NCBI RefSeq assembly: GCF_030816915.1
Contig: NZ_JAUSYN010000002.1
Coordinates: 5,283,501-5,347,500, forward strand
Direction: 5' to 3'
From: Streptomyces sp. B3I8
Lineage (GTDB): Bacteria > Actinomycetota > Actinomycetes > Streptomycetales > Streptomycetaceae
DNA length: 64,000 bases
Part shown: piece by piece, positions 44,868-54,353 of the stretch
Layout of the letters: each line of letters begins with the position of its first letter
How positions within the stretch are numbered: position 1 is the first letter of the stretch
Program-made: the position numbers and the translations under genes
The notes under the pieces: model-generated
Databases searched by the model: none
What the model was told of the DNA's origin: nothing
What the model saw: the letters and a program-made list of their open reading frames with translations, nothing else

Positions 44868-45043
44868 CACGGCGGCCGGCCGGGGACGGCGAGGACGCCG
44901 GACCGGCCGCCGCGGCGGCGCACACAGACCTGTCACGCGCGCCCGGGCACCACATGGTGCGCGTGACCAGCAGACACACCACACACAAGTGCCAGGAAGA
45001 AACGGGCACTGATGGGCGTTTTGCCCGATATCTGGGAGGCGGC

Positions 45044-47962
45044 ATGACAGAGACGGCGAGCGGTCCGGCACGGAGTTCCCGCGCCAAGGGGACCAAGGCG
45101 GGCAGCAAGGGTCTGCGTATCGAGCGCATCCACACCACCCCCGGCGTACACCCGTACGACGAGGTGGAATGGGCGTCTCGTGACGTCGTCATGACCAACT
45201 GGCGCGACGGCTCGGTCAACTTCGAGCAGCGCGGCGTGGAGTTCCCCGAGTTCTGGTCGGTGAACGCGGTCAACATCGTCACCAGCAAGTACTTCCGCGG
45301 AGCGGTCGGCACTCCGCAGCGCGAGGTCAGCCTCAGGCAGCTGATCGACCGGATCGTGAAGACTTACCGGAAGGCCGGCGAGGACAACAAGTACTTCGCC
45401 TCGCCCGCCGACGCCGAGATCTTCGAGCACGAACTGGCGTACGCCCTCCTGCACCAGATCTTCAGCTTCAACAGCCCCGTCTGGTTCAACGTCGGCACCC
45501 CCCAGCCGCAGCAGGTCTCCGCCTGCTTCATCCTGTCCGTCGACGACTCCATGGAGTCGATCCTCGACTGGTACAAGGAAGAGGGAATGATCTTCAAGGG
45601 CGGCTCCGGCGCCGGCCTGAACCTCTCCCGCATCCGCTCCTCCAAGGAACTCCTCTCCTCCGGCGGCAACGCCTCCGGCCCGGTCTCCTTCATGCGCGGC
45701 GCCGACGCCTCCGCCGGCACCATCAAGTCCGGCGGCGCCACCCGCCGCGCCGCCAAGATGGTCATCCTGGACGTCGACCACCCCGACGTCGAGAACTTCA
45801 TCCAGACCAAGGTGAAGGAGGAGGAGAAGATCCGCGCCCTGCGCGACGCGGGCTTCGACATGGACCTGGGCGGCGACGACATCACGTCCGTCCAGTACCA
45901 GAACGCCAACAACTCCGTCCGCGTCAACGACACCTTCATGAAGGCGGTCGAGAACGGCGGCAAGTTCGGCCTGACGTCCCGCATGACCGGCGAGGTCATC
46001 GAGGAGGTCGACGCCAAGTCCCTCTTCCGCAAGATGGCCGAGGCCGCCTGGGCCTGCGCCGACCCCGGCATCCAGTACGACGACACCATCAACCACTGGC
46101 ACACCTGCCCGGAGTCCGGCCGTATCAACGGCTCGAATCCCTGCAGCGAGTACATGCACCTGGACAACACGTCCTGCAACCTTGCCTCGCTCAACCTGAT
46201 GAAGTTCCTGAAGGACGACGGCGAGGGCCACCAGTCCTTCGAGACCGAGCGCTTCCAGAAGCTCGTCGAGCTGGTCATCACCGCGATGGACATCTCGATC
46301 TGCTTCGCCGACTTCCCCACCCAGAAGATCGGCGAGAACACCCGCGCCTTCCGCCAGCTCGGCATCGGCTACGCGAACCTCGGCGCCCTGCTCATGGCCA
46401 CCGGCCACGCCTACGACTCCGACGGCGGCCGCGCGCTGGCCGGTGCCATCACCTCCCTGATGACCGGCACCGCCTACCGCCGTTCCGCCGAGCTCGCCGC
46501 GGTCGTCGGCCCGTACGACGGCTACGCCCGCAACGCCCAGCCGCACCAGCGCGTCATGAAGCAGCACGCCGACGCCAACGCCGTCGCCCCCCGCATGGAC
46601 GACCTGGACACCCCCGTGTGGGCCGCGGCCACCGAGGCCTGGCAGGACGTGCAGCGCCTCGGCGAGAAGAACGGCTTCCGCAACTCCCAGGCCTCCGTGC
46701 TCGCCCCCACCGGCACCATCGGCCTGGCCATGTCCTGCGACACCACCGGTGTCGAGCCGGACCTGGCGCTGGTCAAGTTCAAGAAGCTGGTCGGCGGCGG
46801 CTCGATGCAGATCGTCAACGGCACCGTCCCGCAGGCCCTGCGCCGCCTGGGCTACCAGGAGGAGCAGATCGAGGCGATCGTCGCCCACATCGCCGAGAAC
46901 GGCAACGTGATCGACGCCCCCGGCCTCAAGGCCGAGCACTACGAGGTGTTCGACTGCGCCATGGGCGAGCGCGCCATCTCCCCGATGGGCCACGTCCGCA
47001 TGATGGCCGCGATCCAGCCGTGGATCTCCGGCGCCATCTCCAAGACGGTCAACATGCCGGAGACGGCGACCGTCGAGGAGGTCGAGGAGATCTACTACGA
47101 GGCGTGGAAGCTGGGCGTCAAGGCGCTCGCGATCTACCGCGACAACTGCAAGGTCGGCCAGCCGCTCTCCGCCAAGACCAAGGGCTCCAAGTCCCCGGAG
47201 GCCGCCGAGAAGGACGCGATCACCGAGAAGGCCGAGGAGACGATCCGTTCCGCGGTCGAGAAGGTGGTCGAGTACCGCCCGGTCCGCAAGCGCCTGCCCA
47301 AGGGCCGTCCCGGCATCACCACGTCCTTCACCGTCGGCGGCGCCGAGGGTTACATGACGGCCAACTCCTACCCCGACGACGGTCTCGGCGAGGTCTTCCT
47401 GAAGATGTCCAAGCAGGGCTCCACCCTCGCGGGCATGATGGACGCCTTCTCCATCGCGGTCTCGGTCGGCCTGCAGTACGGGGTGCCGCTGGAGACGTAC
47501 GTCTCCAAGTTCACCAACATGCGCTTCGAGCCGGCCGGCATGACCGACGACCCGGACGTGCGGATGGCGCAGTCGATCGTCGACTACATCTTCCGCCGCC
47601 TGGCGCTGGACTTCCTGCCCTTCGAGACCCGCTCCGCGCTCGGCATCCACTCCGCCGAGGAGCGCCAGCGCCACCTGGAGACCGGCTCCTACGAGCCGCT
47701 CGACGACGAGGACATGGACGTCGAGGGCCTGGCCCAGTCGGCGCCCCGCGCCCAGGAGCTGAAGGCCGTCGCCACGCCGAAGGCGGAGGTCGCCGCGGCC
47801 CTGCCGGCTCCCAAGCAGGCGCACACCAGCGCCGAACTGGTGGAGATGCAGCTCGGCATCCAGGCGGACGCCCCGCTCTGCTTCTCCTGCGGCACGAAGA
47901 TGCAGCGGGCCGGCTCCTGCTACATCTGCGAGGGCTGCGGCTCGACCAGCGGCTGCAGCTGA
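45044..47962 (+). CDS. nrdJ: Vitamin B12-dependent (class II) ribonucleotide reductase
   Basis: 972 residues. Adenosylcobalamin-dependent enzyme reducing ribonucleotides to deoxyribonucleotides, active with or without oxygen. Key segments are FNSPVWFNVG, SVDDSMESILDWYKEEGMIF, KGGSGAGLNLSRIRSS, NPCSEYMHLDNTSCNLASLN (active-site region) and LAPTGTIGLAMSCDTTGVEP. The C-terminus CFSCGTKMQRAGSCYICEGC is the redox/zinc Cys tail. The ATG at 45044 has GGGAGG upstream. It is 176 nt after nrdR, presumably co-transcribed and controlled by the NrdR boxes. No cobalamin riboswitch was recognised before it. Confidence 0.97.
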   Translation: MTETASGPARSSRAKGTKAGSKGLRIERIHTTPGVHPYDEVEWASRDVVMTNWRDGSVNFEQRGVEFPEFWSVNAVNIVTSKYFRGAVGTPQREVSLRQLIDRIVKTYRKAGEDNKYFASPADAEIFEHELAYALLHQIFSFNSPVWFNVGTPQPQQVSACFILSVDDSMESILDWYKEEGMIFKGGSGAGLNLSRIRSSKELLSSGGNASGPVSFMRGADASAGTIKSGGATRRAAKMVILDVDHPDVENFIQTKVKEEEKIRALRDAGFDMDLGGDDITSVQYQNANNSVRVNDTFMKAVENGGKFGLTSRMTGEVIEEVDAKSLFRKMAEAAWACADPGIQYDDTINHWHTCPESGRINGSNPCSEYMHLDNTSCNLASLNLMKFLKDDGEGHQSFETERFQKLVELVITAMDISICFADFPTQKIGENTRAFRQLGIGYANLGALLMATGHAYDSDGGRALAGAITSLMTGTAYRRSAELAAVVGPYDGYARNAQPHQRVMKQHADANAVAPRMDDLDTPVWAAATEAWQDVQRLGEKNGFRNSQASVLAPTGTIGLAMSCDTTGVEPDLALVKFKKLVGGGSMQIVNGTVPQALRRLGYQEEQIEAIVAHIAENGNVIDAPGLKAEHYEVFDCAMGERAISPMGHVRMMAAIQPWISGAISKTVNMPETATVEEVEEIYYEAWKLGVKALAIYRDNCKVGQPLSAKTKGSKSPEAAEKDAITEKAEETIRSAVEKVVEYRPVRKRLPKGRPGITTSFTVGGAEGYMTANSYPDDGLGEVFLKMSKQGSTLAGMMDAFSIAVSVGLQYGVPLETYVSKFTNMRFEPAGMTDDPDVRMAQSIVDYIFRRLALDFLPFETRSALGIHSAEERQRHLETGSYEPLDDEDMDVEGLAQSAPRAQELKAVATPKAEVAAALPAPKQAHTSAELVEMQLGIQADAPLCFSCGTKMQRAGSCYICEGCGSTSGCS

Positions 47963-47998
47963 GGTGAACGCCGCCGGGTGCTGAACGCACCGGGCAGG

Positions 47999-48027
47999 GG
48001 CGGGGATCCGGACACCGGGTCCCCGCC
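47999..48027 (+). terminator. Terminator hairpin after nrdJ
   Basis: GGCGGGGATCCGG (47999-48011) pairs with CCGGGTCCCCGCC (48015-48027), with one G-T type mismatch and a 3-nt loop, 36 bases after the stop. Confidence 0.65.
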
Positions 48028-48120
48028 CTCGGCGTATCGCGCGACGACCACCGGCGTTGATCGGAAGTGGGCCGAAAGTCATCTGTGGCCGTGACCGCGC
48101 CCCGTGGCATCCTCTGGGCC

Positions 48121-48156
48121 ATGATCAAGAGAATCGAGACCCTCGTCCGCCGGTGA
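48121..48156 (+). CDS. 11-codon mini-ORF overlapping the next gene's start
   Basis: ATG at 48121 to TGA at 48154-48156 encodes MIKRIETLVRR. Its stop overlaps the GTG start of the following 380-residue gene (GTGA). It could be a coupling leader ORF or, less likely, the original N-terminus cut off by a frameshift. Existence as a translated peptide is unproven. Confidence 0.4.
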   Translation: MIKRIETLVRR

Positions 48157-49295
48157 GCGGGACGCCCGGGACAGCATGGCCCGGACCCACGACCAACAAG
48201 ACCCCGCTGTTCAAGCACGCGCTGCGGCTGCACCGGCAGAACCCGGACGAGCCGCTGTGGCGCGGGGGCAGACCGTATCCGGACGAGGCCTCGCACCGCG
48301 GGCTCGGTCCGGAGACCCCGCTCGACAGACACCTCATCGGCATCGAACCCGCGTCCGTCCTGAACGCGTACTTCGCCCGCCCGCCGGCCCACCCGAGGGA
48401 ACTGGCCGATGCCTTCCACGGCCTCTACATCCCGTACCACCGCAATGAGCATCTCTCCGCCGCGGCCCTGAGAGCGGACGGCGACCTCGCGCGCCGAACG
48501 GCCCGATGGCTGGTCCGGCACGGGACCGACCGCTGCGTCGTCGCCGTCGGACTCGCGATGCTCGCCGCCGTCGGCACCGCCGAGGACATCCCGCTGATCC
48601 GGACGATCGGACTGCTGGAGTGCTTCGGGGCACTGGCCGCCGACGCTCTCGAGCGGTTGCCGGGCGGCGTCGATGCCCTGCTGTGGCTCGGCGACCGGGT
48701 CACCGGCTGGGGACGCGTCGACGTCGTCGGGAACCTCTGCCGGCTGGACGACGCCCCGGCCGTCCGGCGGTGGCTGCTGCGTGGAGCCTGCGAGGGTCAT
48801 TACCTCGACCGGTACTTCGCCGGCAAGGTCGCCACCGTGGCGGGACTCCACGAAGCGCTCCGAGAACTCGCCACCGACAGCGTCATGGTGGACCACGTCG
48901 GCCGTCTGCTCCACGCGATGTGCGACTGCCTGAGCATGGGAATGCAGCTCTCGCACTATCCCCACACGGCAGTCGTCCTGGAGGCTCACGTGCGGGCCGC
49001 GAGCACGCTGAGTCCGACGGTCGAGCGGTACTTCACCAACGCCCTGCTCGCCCAGCACCTGACCGCCAAGTCCCCCGAGGACGCCGGGTGCACCGCGGAG
49101 CAACAGGCGGCGCTGCGGACGTCGTACCTGTCCCTGCTCGACCGTGACGAGTGGGTCCGGGTCGCCGTCGAAGGCCTCGCGGCGGAGCACGACGGGATGC
49201 GGTGGCTCGCGGACCACAGGGCGCCGGAACTGAGGCTGAGAGCCTTCCCCGACCCTCCGGGTCATGGGGACGGGCGTCCGCGAACCGAGCAGTAG
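48153..49295 (+). CDS. Conserved protein of unknown function, helical-repeat-like
   Basis: 380 residues, cytosolic by composition. Mostly alpha-helical with stretches such as GLAMLAAVGTAEDIPLIRTI, LLECFGALAADALERLPGGV and DDAPAVRRWLLRGACEGHYL, compatible with HEAT-like repeats; no catalytic motif is seen. The conserved N-terminal part includes DRHLIGIEPASVLNAYFARP and YHRNEHLSAAAL. The GTG at 48153 is chosen because it overlaps the stop of the mini-ORF; upstream sequence lacks family-like residues. Transcribed alone, followed by two nested hairpins at 49311-49361. Confidence 0.7.
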   Translation: MSGTPGTAWPGPTTNKTPLFKHALRLHRQNPDEPLWRGGRPYPDEASHRGLGPETPLDRHLIGIEPASVLNAYFARPPAHPRELADAFHGLYIPYHRNEHLSAAALRADGDLARRTARWLVRHGTDRCVVAVGLAMLAAVGTAEDIPLIRTIGLLECFGALAADALERLPGGVDALLWLGDRVTGWGRVDVVGNLCRLDDAPAVRRWLLRGACEGHYLDRYFAGKVATVAGLHEALRELATDSVMVDHVGRLLHAMCDCLSMGMQLSHYPHTAVVLEAHVRAASTLSPTVERYFTNALLAQHLTAKSPEDAGCTAEQQAALRTSYLSLLDRDEWVRVAVEGLAAEHDGMRWLADHRAPELRLRAFPDPPGHGDGRPRTEQ

Positions 49296-49310
49296 CGGCA
49301 GGGCCGGCCG

Positions 49311-49361
49311 GGCCGGGCCGGGCCGTGAGCCGGCCCGGCCGCCCGCGGCAGCGGCCGCGGG
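49311..49361. terminator. Two successive GC hairpins between convergent genes
   Basis: GGCCGGGCCGG (49311-49321) pairs with CCGGCCCGGCC (49330-49340). A second stem follows: CCCGCGG (49342-49348) with CCGCGGG (49355-49361). They stand between the unknown gene and terD, which end toward each other. Confidence 0.65.
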
Positions 49362-49373
49362 TGCGCCGCTGGA

Positions 49374-49907
49374 TCAGGCGCGGGCGCGCCCCATGACGCG
49401 CGGGAACGTCGCCAGATCGTCGTCGTCGAAGCCGGCGAGACCGGCTCGGAACCGCCACTCACCGGAGTCGTCCCGTACGAACTCCGCGATCGTGGCCGCC
49501 GTCGCGCCCGGGACGCCGGTGAAGTCGTCCTCGGCGAGCACGTCGTAGCCCTCGCGGACGCGCAGCGCCGGGTTGAGGACGCCGCCGAACGTGCGGTGAC
49601 CGTGCCGTTGCTGTATCACCACGCCGACCACCACGCGCACGTACCGCGCGTCGAGGCGTTCCAGCTCGAGGATCATGACCTCGTCCCAGCCGAAGCCCTT
49701 GCCGTCGTGGCTGTCCCGGTTGAGGTTGATCGTTCCGTCCGGGGAGCGGCTGTCGAAGTGCACCACGTAGACCGGGGCGCCGTACGGGTCGTCACCTGTG
49801 TAGGTACCGGCGACGATGTCGAGGTCGATGGGGTCCTCGCCGGTGGGCGACGGGTCCCATTTGACCGCGACCTCGGCCTTGTCGATCCCTTTGCTGATGC
49901 CGCTCAC
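49374..49907 (-). CDS. TerD-family (tellurium resistance/calcium-binding stress) protein
   Basis: 177 residues. Reads VSGISKGIDKAEVAVKWDPSP at the start; the TerD Ca-binding and core motifs are DLDIVAGTYTGDDPYGAPVY, HFDSRSPDGTINLNRDSHDG and GWDEVMILELERLD. TerD proteins take part in stress and tellurite response and differentiation in Streptomyces; many genomes have over ten copies. The GTG at 49907 has GGGG upstream; a longer ATG start at 50000 is unlikely. It stands alone, without TerC or TerB neighbours. Confidence 0.9.
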   Translation of the reverse strand: MSGISKGIDKAEVAVKWDPSPTGEDPIDLDIVAGTYTGDDPYGAPVYVVHFDSRSPDGTINLNRDSHDGKGFGWDEVMILELERLDARYVRVVVGVVIQQRHGHRTFGGVLNPALRVREGYDVLAEDDFTGVPGATAATIAEFVRDDSGEWRFRAGLAGFDDDDLATFPRVMGRARA

Positions 49908-50064
49908 CTGTGTGCCCCTTCCCCGAGTCCCGAGCCCCAACAGCCAGGCAGCGTGGGCCGTTTGTCCATCCTGCCACGGTCGTGCCACGGCGGGGTCCAC
50001 CCGTGCGCCCCCGCGCCCCCGACGAGCGTGACCGGTGCCACGCCGGTGGCCTTACGATGGCGCC

Positions 50065-50670
50065 GTGCTGGTCAAGTGGATTCGCTGCACCGTGGTGGAC
50101 CGCCGCGGTTTCGAACGGGGACAGCGAAAGTGGGCGGGGCTGCCGGGAGAGCCGGGCTTCAGGGGACAGGGCGGAGGCTTCAGCCGCGCCCGCCCCGGTG
50201 TCGCGCACGTCTTCACCTTCTGGGAGAGCCGCACCTTCTACGACTCCTTCATGGCCCGCTCGCACGACCGGCTGGCCGCCACGCAGTCCGGCACGTTCAA
50301 GGACCAGCAGGTCAAGCTGTTCGACTACCGCTTCGACGTGAAAACCGGCTTCGAGCCCCGCTTCAGCGACGCCGATCTGGTCCGGGTGGCGCACTGCCGT
50401 GTCCACGAGGAGCGGGCCGAGCACTTCGCGCTGATGCAGGAAAAGGTCTGGAACCCGGCGATGGCGGGCTCGCCGGGGATGATCCGCGGGCTGTTCGGCG
50501 AGGCGCCGGGCCCCGAGTTCCTGATCCTCTCGATGTGGCAGTCGGCCGCGGAACACGGGAAGTACCGCGCCGAGCGGGTGGAACGGCTGGCGCTGCGCAC
50601 TCAGATCGAGGCGGATGTCGCCTCCCTGAACGGCGACCTCGTCGACCTGGAGCCGGGCTGGACGGTGTGA
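50065..50670 (+). CDS. YdbC-like DUF4937 / dimeric alpha-beta barrel protein
   Basis: 201 residues. Begins VLVKWIRCTVVDRRGFERGQ, with FTFWESRTFYDSFMARSHDR and a second repeat WNPAMAGSPGMIRGLFGEAP and FLILSMWQSAAEHGKYRAER. This duplicated ferredoxin-like pattern matches YdbC/DUF4937 proteins related to small monooxygenases; the function is unknown. TACGAT at 50053-50058 lies 6 nt before the GTG and there is no ribosome site, so the transcript is probably leaderless. Confidence 0.75.
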   Translation: MLVKWIRCTVVDRRGFERGQRKWAGLPGEPGFRGQGGGFSRARPGVAHVFTFWESRTFYDSFMARSHDRLAATQSGTFKDQQVKLFDYRFDVKTGFEPRFSDADLVRVAHCRVHEERAEHFALMQEKVWNPAMAGSPGMIRGLFGEAPGPEFLILSMWQSAAEHGKYRAERVERLALRTQIEADVASLNGDLVDLEPGWTV

Positions 50671-50817
50671 TCGCCCGGCGCGGAGCGTACGGGGGCGGGG
50701 ACACAGGGTTCACACGCGGTGTGCGCGGCGTGCGCACGGCGTGACTCCTGGTGTGATCTGTGCCGTACGGACCCTGGTCCGGTGTTCGAGCGGGCCCGCT
50801 CGATCTAGGGTCGAGGC

Positions 50818-51450
50818 ATGGCACGACCACGGCGCATTGTCCTTGTCCGCCACGGGGAGTCGATGGGCAACGCCGACGACACCGTGTACGAACGCGAGCC
50901 CGATCACGCGCTGGCGCTCACCGAGAAGGGCCGGCGCCAGGCCGCGGACACCGGCCGGGAACTGAGGGAGCTCTTCGGTGAGGAGCGCGTGAGTGTCTAC
51001 GTGTCCCCGTACCGGCGAACGCACGAGACCCTCCAGGAGTTCCGGCTGGAGCCCGCCCTCGCCCGCGTCCGCGAGGAACCCCGGCTGCGGGAGCAGGACT
51101 GGGGCAACTGGCAGGACCGTGCCGACGTACGCCTGCAGAAGGCGTACCGGGACGCGTACGGGCACTTCTTCTACCGGTTCGCACAGGGGGAGTCCGGCGC
51201 CGACGTGTACGACCGCGTGGGCGGCTTCCTGGAGAGCCTGTTCCGCAGCTTCGAGGCCCCCGATCACCCGCCCAACGTCCTCATCGTCACCCACGGCCTG
51301 GCCATGCGGCTCTTCTGCATGCGGTGGTTCCACTGGACGGTCGCCGAGTTCGAGTCCCTGGCGAACCCGGGCAACGGCGAGACGCGGATGCTGATACTGG
51401 GGGAGAACGGCAAGTACACGCTCGACAGGCCGTTCGACCGGTGGAAGTAG
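50818..51450 (+). CDS. Histidine phosphatase superfamily protein (phosphoglycerate-mutase-like)
   Basis: 210 residues. Phospho-acceptor motif IVLVRHGESMGNAD at the N-terminus, YVSPYRRTHETL, REEPRLREQDWGNWQ and the second catalytic His in LIVTHGLAMRLF. It acts on small phosphorylated metabolites or phosphoproteins; the substrate cannot be assigned. TAGGGT at 50806-50811 lies 6 nt before the ATG. Confidence 0.93.
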   Translation: MARPRRIVLVRHGESMGNADDTVYEREPDHALALTEKGRRQAADTGRELRELFGEERVSVYVSPYRRTHETLQEFRLEPALARVREEPRLREQDWGNWQDRADVRLQKAYRDAYGHFFYRFAQGESGADVYDRVGGFLESLFRSFEAPDHPPNVLIVTHGLAMRLFCMRWFHWTVAEFESLANPGNGETRMLILGENGKYTLDRPFDRWK

Positions 51451-51638
51451 GAGGCTCTTCGGGCCGCCGGCTGGATCATCGCGCGTGAGGCGAGGCCGAC
51501 TGACCGATATCGGACGGGAGTTCACCGAGCCCCGCCCGCGATCGGCGAACATGGCCCGTGCCTCGGACGCCTGCGCCTGCGACAGCGGCTGCGGTTCGGG
51601 GCGCGGCCGCGCGGATCCGGCGAAGGGGGATGAGCACG

Positions 51639-52622
51639 ATGCTGAAGGACGTGTTCGACAGTCAAGGTCTGCCGGCGGCGGACCGGGTGGACGCCTGGCG
51701 CGAGATCACGGCCGGCGCGCTCATACCCAACGAGTTCATCATCGACCGTGCGCTCGAGTTCCGGGCTTCCCTGAGAGCGGCGGACTTGAGCGGGGTGCAA
51801 GTGACAGCCCTGACCTACGCCTCCATGACGTCGCGGCGGACACCGAGGCTGATCCGGCAGTCCGATCCCGAGATGTACGCGGTCGGTCTCATTCGCCGGG
51901 GACGGCAGATCATCGCCCGGGGCCGTTGCGAATCGGCACTCGAAACGGGCGATCTGGTGGTGTACTGCACGTCCCGCCCCTATCGGGCCGAGGTGGATGT
52001 CGGGCCGGGCACAGCGGCTTCCGTGGTGGTGCAGATCCCCCGGGCCATGGTTCCGCTGCCGTCGAATCGCGTGGAGCGCGTGATGGCGGCCCGGGTCCCG
52101 GGCCGCGAAGGCGTCGATCTCCTCCTCGCCGGTTTCCTGACCAATCTGGCCGCGGACACCGGCCCCCACCGGTTCGCCGACGGCCAACGCATCAGCGGCG
52201 TCCTGACCGACCTGATCACCGCCTGGCTGGCCCACCACATCGACGCCGACGACCGGACACCGGTCGAAACACGTCAATACGTGCAGTTCGCGGAGATCCA
52301 GAACTTCATACGACGACACCTGGGTGACGCCGCGCTCTCGCCGGTCACCGTCGCCGCAGCTCACCACATCTCCCTGCGCACCCTGCACCGCCTCTTTCAC
52401 CAGCACGCCCACGGGTTCACGGTCGCCTCCTACATCCGCCACCAGCGCCTCGCCCGAATCCGCCGCGATCTCGCCGACCCGCGCCTGGCCACCCGGCCTG
52501 TCCACGCCATAGCGGCGCGCTGGGGCTTCCTCCGGCCCGACGACTTCACGCGCGCCTTCCGCAGGCGGTACGGCGTGACGCCCGGCGACTACCGCGGGCA
52601 GGCGCGTCCTTCGAAGCCGTGA
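51639..52622 (+). CDS. AraC-family regulator with AraC_binding_2-type sensor
   Basis: 327 residues. Sensor domain residues 1-175 (FDSQGLPAADRVDAWREITA, VYCTSRPYRAEVDVGPG), then the AraC helix-turn-helix pair (VQFAEIQNFIRRHLGDAALS, AAHHISLRTLHRLFHQHAHG, RWGFLRPDDFTRAFRRRYGV). The ATG at 51639 has GGGGG 9 nt upstream; ATG 51630 is possible but abuts that sequence. Its target may be the adjacent secreted protein or phosphatase; no operon is evident. Confidence 0.9.
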   Translation: MLKDVFDSQGLPAADRVDAWREITAGALIPNEFIIDRALEFRASLRAADLSGVQVTALTYASMTSRRTPRLIRQSDPEMYAVGLIRRGRQIIARGRCESALETGDLVVYCTSRPYRAEVDVGPGTAASVVVQIPRAMVPLPSNRVERVMAARVPGREGVDLLLAGFLTNLAADTGPHRFADGQRISGVLTDLITAWLAHHIDADDRTPVETRQYVQFAEIQNFIRRHLGDAALSPVTVAAAHHISLRTLHRLFHQHAHGFTVASYIRHQRLARIRRDLADPRLATRPVHAIAARWGFLRPDDFTRAFRRRYGVTPGDYRGQARPSKP

Positions 52623-52855
52623 CGGCGCGCAGAGCCAAGCGGTTGGCACGCCCTGCCAAGGTGCCCGGTGCGGAATGCGCCGACGATGGGCACCGGTGGC
52701 GCGAGGCAACGGCAGAGACCGTACGACTCCGGTGTTCCCGCTGCCGCCACGACTCCGTTTCCGGTCAGGGCCGTTCCCATGCCGACGCCGGCAGCTCGGC
52801 TGTGTCGGCGCATGCGAGGCCCTGCGAGAAGGACGATCAGGGAAGGCAGCCACAT

Positions 52856-53263
52856 ATGTGGATACGTGACAGAAGGAAGCGTTTCGGCCTGGGCCGGTCC
52901 CTCGGCGTGCTCGGGGCGGCGGGTGCGCTGGCCGTGGGGGCCTCGCTCGCGGTCGCCCCCGCGGCGTCCGCCGACAGCACTCTGTGCAATCCGGACTGCT
53001 CGGCTGCGGCCGACTTCACGTCGCACGGTGAGAAACTCGTGGTCCACGACTACGAGTCCGACGGCTTCGGCGCGGTCGCGTACATCTGGAACAACGGCAC
53101 CTACAAGGGCTACTGCCTGAACACCAGCGGTTACGACGCACCGCCGGTGACGTGCGACTTCTCCTTCGCAGAGGGCTCCGAGGTTACCTACAAGGTCTGC
53201 AACTGGGACGGCAGCGCGGCGTTCTACTGCGACGACAACGCGTCGAGGCCCGACCACGCGTAA
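52856..53263 (+). CDS. Small secreted six-cysteine protein
   Basis: 135 residues. A Sec signal (basic MWIRDRRKRFGLGRS, hydrophobic LGVLGAAGALAVGASLA, cleavage after APAASA) is followed by about 92 mature residues with six cysteines (STLCNPDC, GYCLNT, PVTCDF, KVCNWD, FYCDDN), enough for three disulfides. No known domain was recognised. GGGAAGG lies upstream of the ATG. The function is unknown: a small extracellular binding or inhibitor protein is possible. Confidence 0.7.
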   Translation: MWIRDRRKRFGLGRSLGVLGAAGALAVGASLAVAPAASADSTLCNPDCSAAADFTSHGEKLVVHDYESDGFGAVAYIWNNGTYKGYCLNTSGYDAPPVTCDFSFAEGSEVTYKVCNWDGSAAFYCDDNASRPDHA

Positions 53264-53444
53264 CCACTGGGCGGCGGATGCCGGACCAGGCCGGGGACCG
53301 GGGGCCCCGGCCTGGCCGACGCCGCCGGCCACTGCCATTACCGAACGCGGCTCGGGAGACGGACCGCCAGGACCACCGCCAGGAGGCACCGCCAGGACGG
53401 AGCGCCAGGACGGAGCGCTGCCGGAGTAATAAGGTGGCAGCGCG

Positions 53445-54353
53445 ATGACCTCTGATCTCTCTCCCCTTTCTTCCGGTGGGCGCCTGGAGCGAGCGCTGGC
53501 GAGCCTGCGCGGACTGGCGGTGGGGGACGCGCTCGGTTCGCAGTTCTTCGTGCCGGAGAACTATCCGCTGCTCAAGCGCCGGGAGCTGCCCGCCGAACCC
53601 TGGCAGTGGACTGACGACACCGAGATGGCGTGCTCGGTGGTGGCCGTGCTCGCCGCGCACCGCCGGATCGACCAGGACGAGCTGGCCCGCTCGTTCGCCG
53701 TTCACCACGACTTCGACCGGGGCTACGGGCCGGCCGTCAACCGGTTGCTGCGGCTGGTCAGGGAGGGTGGCGACTGGCGCGAACTCGCCGCCGCGCTCTT
53801 CAACGGCCGGGGCTCCTGGGGCAACGGGGCCGCGATGCGGATCGCGCCGCTGGGCGCCTGGTACGCGGACGACCCCGAGCAGGCCACCCACCAGGCCGAG
53901 ATCTCCGCCTACCCCACCCATCAGCACCGTGAGGCCGTGGTCGGCGCGATGGCCGTCGCCGCGGCCGCGGCGCTGGTCGGGGCGCCCGAGGGGCCGCCGG
54001 ACGCCGGTGCGCTGCTCGACGGGGTGATCACGCTGGTGCCGGCGCGCAGCGCGGTCGGCGCCGGGTTGCGGCGGGCGCGCGACATGCTCGACTACGCCGA
54101 CGCCGGAACGGTCGCCGCGGTCCTGGGCTGCGGGCGGCGTACGACGGCGCACGACACGGTGCCGTTCGCGCTGTGGTCGGCAGCGCGCGCCCTGAGCGAC
54201 TACGAAGAGGCCTTCTGGACCACCGCACAGGTGGGCGGAGACGTCGACACGACCTGCGCGATCGTCGGTGGCATCGTCGCCTCGGGCACCCGGGGATCCC
54301 CGCCCGCCGCCTGGCAGGAGCGAACGGAACCCCTTCCGGCCTGGGCTCCCTAG
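53445..54353 (+). CDS. ADP-ribosylglycohydrolase family protein
   Basis: 302 residues. The dinuclear-magnesium ARH fold: LRGLAVGDALGSQF, WTDDTEMACSVVAVL (first metal site) and TTAQVGGDVDTTCAIVGGIV (second site) are all present. It removes ADP-ribose from proteins or small molecules. The stop codon TAG at 54351-54353 lies exactly on the junction with the IS630 element: the TA belongs to the target site, the G to the element. Because the base after the TA on the far flank is also G, the protein is unaffected. Confidence 0.9.
   Translation: MTSDLSPLSSGGRLERALASLRGLAVGDALGSQFFVPENYPLLKRRELPAEPWQWTDDTEMACSVVAVLAAHRRIDQDELARSFAVHHDFDRGYGPAVNRLLRLVREGGDWRELAAALFNGRGSWGNGAAMRIAPLGAWYADDPEQATHQAEISAYPTHQHREAVVGAMAVAAAAALVGAPEGPPDAGALLDGVITLVPARSAVGAGLRRARDMLDYADAGTVAAVLGCGRRTTAHDTVPFALWSAARALSDYEEAFWTTAQVGGDVDTTCAIVGGIVASGTRGSPPAAWQERTEPLPAWAP

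Noticed and set aside
44868-45043. Possible cobalamin riboswitch before nrdJ
   Set aside because: No B12-box-like conserved sequence or matching stems were found in the 176-base spacer; short stems there are not specific.
44933-48082. A 1049-codon minus-strand frame opposite nrdJ
   Set aside because: Shadow of the ribonucleotide reductase gene; strongly biased His/Gly/Val/Leu composition.
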